Origin: an uncultured Erythrobacter sp.
GTDB lineage: Bacteria > Pseudomonadota > Alphaproteobacteria > Sphingomonadales > Sphingomonadaceae
Assembly: GCA_947258465.1 (NCBI GenBank)
Contig: CAMYIQ010000305.1
Span: 1 to 6,349 of the forward strand
Direction: 5' to 3'
Length of the DNA stretch: 6,349 nt
Under the pieces are notes generated by a model. That model was not told the DNA's origin. It made no database searches and saw only the letters and a program-made list of their open reading frames with translations. The translations under genes and the position numbers were made by a program. Shown piece by piece: positions 1 through 6,349 of this stretch (within the stretch, counting starts at the first letter, position 1; each line of letters starts with the position of its first letter).

Positions 1-28
1 AGTGGAGAGGCTCGACCACTCGGCGAGA

Positions 29-3000
29 TCAGAACCTCATCCGAGCTCCAATCGAGAAAGTGCGGCCATTGCTGTCAAAGAGACCGCCGCCGCCGCCCCA
101 AACGAAGGGATGGTCAGGCGGAGCCACATCGAAGATGTTGTTAACGCCGGCAGAGATCCGGAACGCTTCGGTCACATCCAGCGACATATACAGGTCGTTG
201 TAGATCCGCGAGGGTATACTGTCGAAACCTTCCGGGTAAGATTCAGGGCCCGCCTGCTGGTTGTCCGCCCTGGTCGCCGACCTGAAATTGGTGAACCAGC
301 TCACGCGCAGCTTGTCGAGATTGTAAGTGAAGTTGGCATTGACCCGCCAATGCGGAAGGAAACTCTCCCCGGCGAAGATAAAGACTGTATCGGGATCGTC
401 CGGATCGGGCTGACTGTTGTTCTTGTGGAGGTATGTACCATTCACATTGATCACGAAATCACCCGGCAGACCGCCGATGATATTATCGAGATCGTTGAAG
501 TAACGCACATTGAAATCGACGCCCGAGGCTTCACGCTTGCCGAAATTGACGAAGGTATTTTCGACCAACGAGATCTGGAACTCGTTCGGATGCCCAGCCG
601 GAAAGCGTTCGGTCAGGCGGCAGAATGGGTTGTCAATCGTCTCCGCATCGACACAGGCATTGACCAGATCCTGCAAAGGCAGGGTCGAGATCGCCCCTTC
701 CAGATCGATTTGCCAATAGTCCACGGCGATCGACAGATTAGGGATGAAACGCGGCTCCAGCACCGCCCCGATCGTCAGAGAATTCGCGGTTTCCGGTGCA
801 AGGTTCGGATTACCACCGGTGCGCTGGCGCTTGGTGATGATCTGCGGATCCTCATATCCCACCGGAATTCCCAACGCAGCACAATTGGCTGCGCGCTGGG
901 GCGTATCCCCGATCCGGGATGCGTTACACGGATCGACCGGGTTGATCGCACCGATATCTCCGGGCGAAAACAGGTCGGTCAGTGTCGGCGCGCGGACGCT
1001 GCGCGAGCGTGACACACGGAAACGGATATCGGGGATCGGCGACCAGACGCCGCCCGCCTTCCACGTCCAGGTGCTGCCGAGGGGAAGGTTATAGTCGGAA
1101 TAGCGTACCGCGCCTTCGATCTGAAGTTTTTCGAAGAACGGCTGCCCTTCGAGGATCGGCACGACCGTCTCGGCGAAGACCTCGGCGACCGCGAAATCCC
1201 CGTCTTCAGGCGGAGAGTAGGTTTGCAGCAGCAGCGATTGACGCCTGATATCGTCGCGGAACTGAACCTGCTCCTTGCGATATTCGACACCAGCGGCCAG
1301 TCCCACCGGACCGGCAGGAAGGTCGAACAGCGAACCGGTAACCGTCGCGCCGGCCAGCTGCTGTTCGATTTTCGAAGTTTCGACGGGCTCGGCAAATAGC
1401 CACTGCCGGAATGTGGGATCGGTTATCTGGTTTTCCGGACCCAATGCGCGCAATGGCTGGCAACCGGCGGCACGTGCACTCAAGTCGCGGCAGACCGGTG
1501 TACCGGTAACCGGGTCGGATATCACATCGAAAGCCTGCAGCAGGCGATCCGCGTAGACGGTATTGGTGACCCGCGCGCTCACCTTGGTTCGCCCGTATTG
1601 ATAAAAGGCGTCGAAGTCCCAGCCATCGAACAGGGTTCCTTCGACCCCGCCAATCGCCGACACCACCCGCCTGGTGGCATAGCTTGTCCGACGCCCCAGG
1701 TCTTCTAACGTACGATTGACCCCGATCGACGTGATCGGAGCGAGACGAGGGTTGTTCGCCGGATCGTCAATCTGTGCCTGAGTTAGAGGGATGACACTGT
1801 TCGGGTCGTCCATGAAGGCAGTGACGCTGGGATGCAGAAGCGGATTATCACGGGTTAGCCTGATGGCAAAGTCGCGGAACGGCAGGAAGGGTGCCTGAGC
1901 ACCGCCATGAGCCTTGATCTTCGAAGCATCGAACTGACCATAGAACTGGACCGCCGGGGTGATGTCATAAGTGACGCGCCCGAAACTCGTGAAGCGTTCG
2001 AAATCGCTGATCAGCGTGTTGAAGTTTTCAAAACGGAACCCGTCGCCACCCTGTGCGCGAACATCGGCGAAACAGCCCGCAGCATAGCATTGCGCGCTGT
2101 CGTTCTGAATGGGCCGCAAGCCGTTGGCATCGGCAGTGAACCAGTTGAAACGAAGTGGATCCCCGGAGTTGAACAGCCGGGACTGGTCACTGTCCACGAT
2201 GGTCCTGTCGAACGGAACATTGGAGTTGAAGAAGTAGAACCCGCCGGTGTTCGGATATGTCGCTGTAACCGTGTCCCGCACGACGATCCGGTCGGGAATG
2301 CCATCGTTGAGGACGGTGTCCAAGCGGTTCGTTCGGAATTGCGACACCAGCAAGCCGCGTGAGAAATCGCGGTCCCGACCATCGAGACGATCCGTCTTTG
2401 AATAGGTAAGGGCAAACACGGCATTACCACGACCGCCGCCGAAATTGCCGCCACCGACGATGTCGAAGTCGTATCCGCCACCACCGCCGAGTTGTTCGGG
2501 AATGCGCATCCGACCGGATAGCTGTAGCCCGTCGAAATCCTCTTTCAGAATGATGTTAGTGACGCCCACGACCGCATCGGCACCATAAATTGCTGAAGTT
2601 CCGCCGGTGAGAATTTCCACCCGTTCGACCAGCGCATTGGGAATGGCGTTGACATCGGCCGTGCTCGAAGTGACGTCCCCAGGTACGCGGCGCTTGCCGT
2701 TCACCAGCGTCAGCGATCGATCGACACCGAGACCGCGCATACTGATGAACCCGGCGCCGACATCGACGCTATCACCCGTGTTCTGCAGGCCCGTACCCAC
2801 CGCGATCGCCGGATTGCGTTGCAGGATGTCACTCAGGGCATTCTGGCCCGAGCTTTCGATCACCGTTGAATCTATGACCGAAACCGGCGCGGTTTGGTCA
2901 AACTCGTCGCGGGCGATGCGCGAGCCGGTGACAACGATCGTGGCACCCGCATTCTCATCCTGCTCCGTAGTCGGCAGGACATCGATCTCTTCCTCCTCAG

Positions 3001-3121
3001 GCTCCGTGTCTGGCTTCTGCGTCTGCGCAGCCGCACTCTGCCCGATCAAGGCCAGCGTCGCGGCACCGGCCAGTAAGCCGGCGCGAACCGGGCGCTTCAC
3101 ATTTCTGGTATTCGATGACAT
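29..3121 (-). CDS. TonB-dependent outer-membrane receptor
   Basis: Complete 1030-residue protein predicted to import an unknown ligand across the outer membrane using TonB energy. Residues 1-32 form a signal peptide: basic KRPVR at 9-13, a hydrophobic Ala/Leu stretch at 14-27, and a likely cleavage after the AAA at 30-32. An acidic linker (EPEEEEID) follows, then a TonB-box-like ATIVVTG at 60-66. The plug spans about 60-195, with the family motifs VERVEILTGGTSAIYGADAV (165-184) and IILKEDFDG (190-198). The rest is the barrel, with the receptor motif GGNPNLAPE at 769-777, NNIFD at 994-998 and a terminal Phe (RMRF) expected of a barrel recognised by the BAM complex. Closely spaced cysteines (345/350, 544/554, 732/747, 823/834) suggest disulfides in surface loops. 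The start follows a purine-rich AGGGGAAGGGA. It lies 52 bases after osmC on the same strand and is probably co-transcribed. The family is certain; the substrate cannot be read from sequence. Confidence 0.96.
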   Translation of the reverse strand: MSSNTRNVKRPVRAGLLAGAATLALIGQSAAAQTQKPDTEPEEEEIDVLPTTEQDENAGATIVVTGSRIARDEFDQTAPVSVIDSTVIESSGQNALSDILQRNPAIAVGTGLQNTGDSVDVGAGFISMRGLGVDRSLTLVNGKRRVPGDVTSSTADVNAIPNALVERVEILTGGTSAIYGADAVVGVTNIILKEDFDGLQLSGRMRIPEQLGGGGGYDFDIVGGGNFGGGRGNAVFALTYSKTDRLDGRDRDFSRGLLVSQFRTNRLDTVLNDGIPDRIVVRDTVTATYPNTGGFYFFNSNVPFDRTIVDSDQSRLFNSGDPLRFNWFTADANGLRPIQNDSAQCYAAGCFADVRAQGGDGFRFENFNTLISDFERFTSFGRVTYDITPAVQFYGQFDASKIKAHGGAQAPFLPFRDFAIRLTRDNPLLHPSVTAFMDDPNSVIPLTQAQIDDPANNPRLAPITSIGVNRTLEDLGRRTSYATRRVVSAIGGVEGTLFDGWDFDAFYQYGRTKVSARVTNTVYADRLLQAFDVISDPVTGTPVCRDLSARAAGCQPLRALGPENQITDPTFRQWLFAEPVETSKIEQQLAGATVTGSLFDLPAGPVGLAAGVEYRKEQVQFRDDIRRQSLLLQTYSPPEDGDFAVAEVFAETVVPILEGQPFFEKLQIEGAVRYSDYNLPLGSTWTWKAGGVWSPIPDIRFRVSRSRSVRAPTLTDLFSPGDIGAINPVDPCNASRIGDTPQRAANCAALGIPVGYEDPQIITKRQRTGGNPNLAPETANSLTIGAVLEPRFIPNLSIAVDYWQIDLEGAISTLPLQDLVNACVDAETIDNPFCRLTERFPAGHPNEFQISLVENTFVNFGKREASGVDFNVRYFNDLDNIIGGLPGDFVINVNGTYLHKNNSQPDPDDPDTVFIFAGESFLPHWRVNANFTYNLDKLRVSWFTNFRSATRADNQQAGPESYPEGFDSIPSRIYNDLYMSLDVTEAFRISAGVNNIFDVAPPDHPFVWGGGGGLFDSNGRTFSIGARMRF

Positions 3122-3137
3122 TATTCCCTTCCCCTAC
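3122..3137 (-). promoter_or_regulatory. ribosome binding site of the receptor gene
   Basis: On the minus strand the bases just before the receptor ATG read GTAGGGGAAGGGAATA, a strong purine-rich Shine-Dalgarno region. It supports ATG at 3119-3121 as the start. The 52-base gap between osmC and the receptor contains no clear terminator hairpin, which favours read-through from osmC. Confidence 0.6.
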
Positions 3138-3173
3138 ATAATTGTTCTTCCCGCTCTTCATCGCGAACGGTGT

Positions 3174-3734
3174 TCACGTGTCGCTGTCGCGAACCTCCTC
3201 CGCACTTATCTCGCCCAACAGCTCGACCGGATTGGCCAGGGTCATGGCGTTGGGGCTGTGGCTCTCCGCCTGCTGCCGGAGCGCTTCGAAAGTCTCGGGC
3301 GAAGCATCGCCGCGCACATCGATGCGATAGCGAATGGCCGAGAAGCCGACCGGCGCGTTGCTCTCCATTCCGAGAAAGCCGTGAAGGTCGAGATCGCCCT
3401 CGACATTGATCGACAGATGCTCGAGCTGAATGCCCTTCGCGGTCGCTCCAGAAACGAAAGCCATCATCATGCAGGCACCGAAGCCCGACAGCAGATACTC
3501 CTGCGGATTGGGTGCATGGTTCGAGCCGAGAAGCTGACGGGGCTCGTCAATCGACCAAGAGAAATTGCGGCTTACGGTGTGCGGCCCGATCTTCATCGAA
3601 GAGGCTTCCGCAGAACTTCGCGCTCCGCTTTGCCATGCAAGCCTTACCCCGTAGGACGCTTCTGCTTCCTCAGGTGACGCCTTCACTTCGTTTACGAACT
3701 CGCTCAACGCGCAGACGGAGATATTGTTATTCAC
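3174..3734 (-). CDS. OsmC-family protein, one catalytic Cys replaced by Ser
   Basis: Cytoplasmic 186-residue protein of the OsmC/Ohr fold. Classical members reduce organic hydroperoxides with two cysteines. The central helix motif is clear at 76-92 (NPQEYLLSGFGACMMMA), with the first cysteine at Cys88. The second motif, normally HCP, reads HSPNAMTLANPVEL at 159-172, so the second cysteine is Ser160. A normal two-cysteine peroxidase cycle is therefore doubtful. Several OsmC-like subfamilies are known to show such a replacement, and their roles are poorly defined. The start is GTG at 3732-3734, overlapping the lyase stop codon as GTGA, with AGAGAGG seven bases upstream as ribosome binding site. 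This implies translational coupling to the lyase gene. The N-terminal 25 residues are less typical of the family. The family call is firm; the activity is not. Confidence 0.92.
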   Translation of the reverse strand: MNNNISVCALSEFVNEVKASPEEAEASYGVRLAWQSGARSSAEASSMKIGPHTVSRNFSWSIDEPRQLLGSNHAPNPQEYLLSGFGACMMMAFVSGATAKGIQLEHLSINVEGDLDLHGFLGMESNAPVGFSAIRYRIDVRGDASPETFEALRQQAESHSPNAMTLANPVELLGEISAEEVRDSDT

Positions 3735-4921
3735 GCATTCGCCTCTCTAGCTGGACGGATTTGATCGAATGCCTGGTCTAGATCGGCGATGAGGTCGGCC
3801 GGATCTTCAATTCCAACGGACAGGCGAACACATCCCGGCATGATGCCCATCTCCACCCGCTGCCTTGCGGTGAAGCTGGAGTGGGATGAATTGAACGGCA
3901 GACTGACCAGGCTTTCGACGCCACCCAGGCTGGTGGCACTGCGCGCCAGGGTCATGTTGTCGACAAGTTCTAGCGCGGCCGCATCGCCGCCCTCCACTTC
4001 GAACGTGACGTTCCCCGTCCCACAACGCATCAGTTCCTTCGCCAGGGCGTGATCGGGATGCGTTTCGAGCATTGGATGGAAGACACGCCGGACCTGAGGA
4101 TGCGCCTCCAGATGAGTTGCGACTGCAAGCGCGGTTTCCGCATGCGCCCTCATCCGCACTGCAAGCGTTTTCAGGCCGCGTTCGAGAAGGAAACAGGCGT
4201 GCGGATCGAGGCAGCCACCGAAATTGAGCATACGCGCCCAAACCTGGTCGATAAGCTTACGACTGCCCACTGCGACGCCAGCAACCAGATCGCTGTGCCC
4301 GTTGAGGTACTTGGTCGCCGAATGGACAACGATATCGACACCGTATTCAAGCGGCTTGGTGACGATGGGAGTGGAGAAAGTCGCATCGACGACGAGGCGA
4401 ACACCGCGCCTCTCGGCAATATCTCCGAGACGCCTCAGATCGATGACCTTGAGGAGCGGGTTGGTGATCGTTTCGAAATAGAGAACCTGCGTATTCGGAC
4501 GAATTGCCGCCTCGATCGCGTCATAATCACGCGGATCGACCAGCGTTGCGCTCATGCCGACATTCGGCAGTTCCAGATTCAGAAGATTGTAAGTCCCGCC
4601 ATAGAGTTCATTCGATGCGACAACATGCCCGCCGGGATCGAGCAAAGTAAGCAATGTCGTCGAAATCGCCGCCATCCCGGAGGAAAAGACAACCGCAGAT
4701 TCCGCGCCCTCCAGTGCGGCCAATTTCTCTTGCACCGACCACTGGCTAGGATTGCCGTAGCGGGTGTAGATGAACCGATCCCGGGCATAGCCCTGACCCA
4801 CCGATTGATACTGATCCTCATTCAACAGAAAGGTGGTGGACTGGTAGATCGGCGTGCCGACACAACCAGTGACCGTTTCGTTGCCGCTGCCCGCATGGAC
4901 AGCGAGGGTCTGGTCAGCCAT
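3731..4921 (-). CDS. PLP-dependent cystathionine/methionine gamma-lyase-family enzyme
   Basis: Cytoplasmic enzyme of the Cys/Met metabolism PLP family (fold type I), 396 residues from this start, which is the usual family length. Visible landmarks: N-terminal TLAVHAGSG (5-13); YTRYGNP (52-58), whose Tyr and Arg contact the PLP phosphate of the partner subunit; the phosphate-binding SSGMAA (80-85); YGGTYN (107-112); the cofactor Asp in VVDATFSTP (177-185); the Schiff-base lysine in SATKYLNGHSD (Lys204); and C-terminal SLGGVESLVSLP (331-342) and VRLSVGIED (365-373). Canonical methionine gamma-lyases carry Cys after YG at the 107-112 motif; here it is Gly, as in cystathionine gamma-lyases and synthases. 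Exact reaction (gamma-elimination of methionine or cystathionine, or gamma-replacement) is therefore open. ATG at 4919-4921 is chosen because homology begins there, although its ribosome site is poor. An in-frame ATG at 5072-5074 would add 51 residues with no family resemblance. It is the first gene of the likely lyase-osmC-receptor operon. Confidence 0.93.
   Translation of the reverse strand: MADQTLAVHAGSGNETVTGCVGTPIYQSTTFLLNEDQYQSVGQGYARDRFIYTRYGNPSQWSVQEKLAALEGAESAVVFSSGMAAISTTLLTLLDPGGHVVASNELYGGTYNLLNLELPNVGMSATLVDPRDYDAIEAAIRPNTQVLYFETITNPLLKVIDLRRLGDIAERRGVRLVVDATFSTPIVTKPLEYGVDIVVHSATKYLNGHSDLVAGVAVGSRKLIDQVWARMLNFGGCLDPHACFLLERGLKTLAVRMRAHAETALAVATHLEAHPQVRRVFHPMLETHPDHALAKELMRCGTGNVTFEVEGGDAAALELVDNMTLARSATSLGGVESLVSLPFNSSHSSFTARQRVEMGIMPGCVRLSVGIEDPADLIADLDQAFDQIRPAREANA
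3742..3748 (-). promoter_or_regulatory. Shine-Dalgarno site for osmC inside the lyase gene
   Basis: The minus strand reads AGAGAGG here, inside the last codons of the lyase gene and seven bases before the osmC GTG. This spacing is good and decides in favour of the non-ATG start that overlaps the upstream stop codon. Confidence 0.6.
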
Positions 4922-5396
4922 GCCAGTGAATTGATGATCACTCAGATGCGGTCCCGCTTTCCGGGATCTGGTCAGCGAGTTCAGCCACGTTTGGCGATCA
5001 GGCCGTATGCCCTGAGCACTCTTATCGCCGCGGATGCGCACTACCTGACGCGTGTCGGGGGTGGTACGACCCATCGATCAGAGCCTGCTCGCAAAGCTTC
5101 GGAAAGAGAGCGATGAGCGAAGCTGCCGAGGCGTAAGGCCGGAGGAAGTGTAGGCTGTAATCATTCTCCGAGATGTATTGAGCTCTGGACGCAATGGGTT
5201 TGCGTTTTCGAAGATGCCGCGTCCGATGTTGGTAGATTTTTTATTACAGCCGGATTTCTGCGCAATTTTCTGGCGCACGCGAAACACTGACCGAAAGATA
5301 ACGGAAGGCGTGCGCTGTTCGGATGAAGTGCATGGGATTGAGACGCGGCGCCGGTTTCCCAGTCCCTATCATGGGACCGACCATAATCTGTCGGCG
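4922..5396. other. intergenic/leader region upstream of the lyase operon
   Basis: No convincing gene lies in these 475 bases. The part at 4922-5074 is open in the lyase frame and could be a 51-codon N-terminal extension, but it reads as low-similarity Arg/Ser/Gln-rich sequence and is more likely untranslated leader. It contains two short dyads: AGTGA/TCACT (4925-4942), directly before the ATG, and TCCCG/CGGGA (4952-4966). Further upstream is an AT-rich patch (5236-5246) where a minus-strand TTGCGC, a 16-base spacer and TAAAAA (5238-5265) make a weak promoter candidate. An 8-bp inverted repeat lies at 5273-5315. The operon promoter and any Lrp-type regulatory site would be expected here, but none can be assigned firmly. 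Confidence 0.45.
5273..5315. repeat. 8-bp inverted repeat GCGCACGC/GCGTGCGC
   Basis: Perfect arms at 5273-5280 and 5308-5315 are separated by 27 bases. The spacer also holds a short direct repeat, CGAAA at 5280-5284 and 5292-5296. The repeat sits upstream of the lyase operon and before the PPOX pseudogene, beside the AT-rich patch. It could be an operator or a transcript hairpin. The long loop and GC-rich arms mean chance is also possible. Confidence 0.35.
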
Positions 5397-5837
5397 ATGA
5401 TGCGGCGGATTATTCATGCCTGGTTTGCCCGCTTCGTCGAGGCGCAGCCATTCTTCCTCATCGCCACCGCAAGCGCGTATGGACATTGCGAAGCCAGTTC
5501 CGCGGGCACGAATATGACTATTCAGGCGCTGCGCGCCCAGCGCTTCGGATGATTACGAACGGCGAATGGTCTTCCCGATTATTCTGGCGAGGGCCTCTGC
5601 AACAGTCTCGGCAGCATCCTGTCGAATCCGCATATCAGATTGCCGTTCATGGATTTCGCGTGCCGGCACCGTGCCCGCACCAACGGGATCGCCACTACTG
5701 CCGAAGCGACGGATGAAATCCGGCAAGTCTGGCCGAAAGCGCAGGGTGCGGTGCTGGTTACGATCGAGCAGGCCTACCGATACTGCTCGGCCTGTATTCG
5801 CCGCCTGGAATTGGTGGAAGGGAGTGTCCGGGGCTGA
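5397..5837 (+). pseudogene. broken PPOX-family (pyridoxamine 5'-phosphate oxidase-like) flavin-binding protein
   Basis: No single frame covers this gene, but joining frames gives a continuous split-barrel PPOX-like protein of about 147 residues. Segment 1 (5397-5497) encodes MMRRIIHAWFARFVEAQPFF, then LIATASAYGHCEA, the typical strand where these proteins bind flavin. One base is missing at about 5496-5498. Segment 2 (5498-5565) gives FRGHEYDYSGAARPALRMI. A second base is missing at about 5564-5566. Segment 3 (5566-5576) gives MVFP. A third is missing at about 5575-5577. Segment 4 (5577-5837) gives DYSGEGLCNSLGSILSNPHI, MDFACRHRARTNG, DEIRQVWPKAQGAVLVTIEQ, then AYRYCSACIRRLELVEG and a stop codon. 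The order and motifs match the family from memory; no search was run. The three losses sum to a codon, so the frame returns. The 5' end is uncertain: no good ribosome site precedes 5397, and the original gene may have begun further upstream. It faces the Lrp-type gene convergently. Confidence 0.8.
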
Positions 5838-5890
5838 GCTGCCACCTTCTCGCGCAGGAAACGTGCCAGAAGATGGGGGAACGCTCCTTG

Positions 5891-6349
5891 TCAGGGGGCC
5901 TTGCGCATCGTTCGCGGTTGCAGGTCGCCGCTGACATAGACCCCGGTTGGCTGTTTGATGCACCCATAGGCAAACCCGCTGTCGATGCCCGAAACACCGG
6001 CCAGATTGTGCAGCTCGGTGCGGACGAACTCTTCGTAGGATTCAAGGTTGTCCATGATTATGTGCAGGAGATAATCATACTCCCCACTGATGAGATAGCA
6101 TGCGAGCACATTTTCCGAGTTCTGCACCCCGCGCTCGAACTCCGCTACGCCTGTTCGGTTGTGGCGTTCCAGCTTGACGCGAACGAACAGCGTCACCGAT
6201 TTGCCAAGCTTACTCTGATCGATGATGGTCGTGTAACCTGCAATCACCCCGGACTCTTCCATCGCCCGGACGCGCCGCAGGCATGGTGACGGGGAAAGGT
6301 TGATCCGCTCGGACAACTCCTGGTTCGTTATCCGACCGTTTCGCCGCAG
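5891..6349 (-). CDS. Lrp/AsnC-family transcriptional regulator (5' end outside window)
   Basis: Reading from the right edge on the minus strand, the frame is open and already inside the DNA-binding domain: LRRNGRITNQELSERINLSP, then SPCLRRVRAMEESGVIAGY. This is the classic Lrp winged helix-turn-helix with its SPSPCLRRV recognition helix, so roughly 10-20 residues are missing outside the window. A TTG at 6314-6316 could be mistaken for a start, but it would cut the helix-turn-helix. The ligand-binding RAM domain follows from about visible residue 50, with the hallmark GEYDYLLHI at 89-97. 152 residues are visible, ending in a short basic tail (QPRTMRKAP). Such proteins form octamers or dimers and respond to amino acids. 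The lyase gene lies downstream on the same strand, beyond the pseudogene. Control of that operon is plausible because the related MdeR controls methionine gamma-lyase in Pseudomonas putida, but this is inference. Confidence 0.95.
   Translation of the reverse strand: MRRNGRITNQELSERINLSPSPCLRRVRAMEESGVIAGYTTIIDQSKLGKSVTLFVRVKLERHNRTGVAEFERGVQNSENVLACYLISGEYDYLLHIIMDNLESYEEFVRTELHNLAGVSGIDSGFAYGCIKQPTGVYVSGDLQPRTMRKAP

Noticed and set aside
1..20. AGTGG/CCACT inverted repeat downstream of the receptor stop, possible terminator
   Set aside because: Only 5-bp arms with a 10-base loop and no T-rich run on the transcript side within the visible sequence; the window edge prevents judging more.
2..1012. 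Long plus-strand open frame of 336 codons opposite the receptor's C-terminal part
   Set aside because: It is fully antisense to a receptor with strong family motifs, is rich in Arg, Ile and Asp as expected of a mirrored high-GC frame, and shows no recognisable domain.
2607..3677. Plus-strand open frame of 356 codons running across the receptor start and osmC
   Set aside because: It lies opposite two genes with clear family signatures, has low-complexity Ser/Arg/Thr-rich content and no domain or ribosome site.
4049..5116. Plus-strand open frame of 355 codons opposite the lyase
   Set aside because: Antisense shadow of a strongly recognised PLP enzyme, with no family resemblance.
5078..5287. 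Minus-strand frame of 69 codons just before the longer lyase start
   Set aside because: GTG start without a ribosome site and no known family. It could be a leader peptide, but nothing in its sequence supports that.
5838..5890. Possible bidirectional terminator between the convergent pseudogene and the regulator
   Set aside because: No stable stem followed by a T run could be found on either strand.
5553..5963. Minus-strand frame of 136 codons between the regulator and the intergenic region
   Set aside because: Overlaps the 3' end of the regulator gene and lies opposite the PPOX pseudogene; its content is a shadow of both.
5873..6289. Plus-strand frame of 138 codons opposite the Lrp-type gene
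   Set aside because: Mirror of the regulator, whose helix-turn-helix and RAM-domain motifs are unmistakable.

Overview
The window looks like a chromosomal segment of an alphaproteobacterium, probably a sphingomonad or erythrobacter-type organism. This is inferred from the moderately high GC content, a long TonB-dependent receptor with an Ala-rich signal peptide and an 'IVVTGSRI' plug start, and the general style of the proteins. No rRNA or other taxonomic marker is present, so the placement is tentative.

Layout, left to right. Positions 29-3121 (minus) hold a complete TonB-dependent outer-membrane receptor of 1030 aa. Positions 3174-3734 (minus) hold an OsmC-family protein that starts at GTG and overlaps the preceding stop codon by 4 bases (GTGA). 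Positions 3731-4921 (minus; possible longer form to 5074) hold a PLP-dependent trans-sulfuration enzyme of the cystathionine/methionine gamma-lyase family. Positions 4922-5396 are an intergenic and leader region with an 8-bp inverted repeat and an AT-rich patch. Positions about 5397-5837 (plus) hold a broken gene for a pyridoxamine 5'-phosphate oxidase-like (PPOX, split-barrel flavin-binding) protein, disrupted by three single-base frameshifts within about 80 bases. Positions 5891-6349 (minus) hold an Lrp/AsnC-family regulator whose first residues lie outside the window.

The three left-hand genes read in the same direction in the order lyase, osmC, receptor, with a 4-base overlap and then a 52-base gap, so they probably form one transcription unit. 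A reasonable but unproven model is a sulfur amino acid unit: outer-membrane uptake, a lyase that cleaves a thioether or thiol amino acid, an OsmC-like protein dealing with a reactive sulfur or peroxide species, and an amino-acid-sensing Lrp-type regulator upstream. I see no mobile element, CRISPR array, tRNA or rRNA. The most notable observations are the PPOX pseudogene, which only appears when frames are stitched together, the OsmC protein lacking its second catalytic cysteine, and the coupling of that protein to the lyase.
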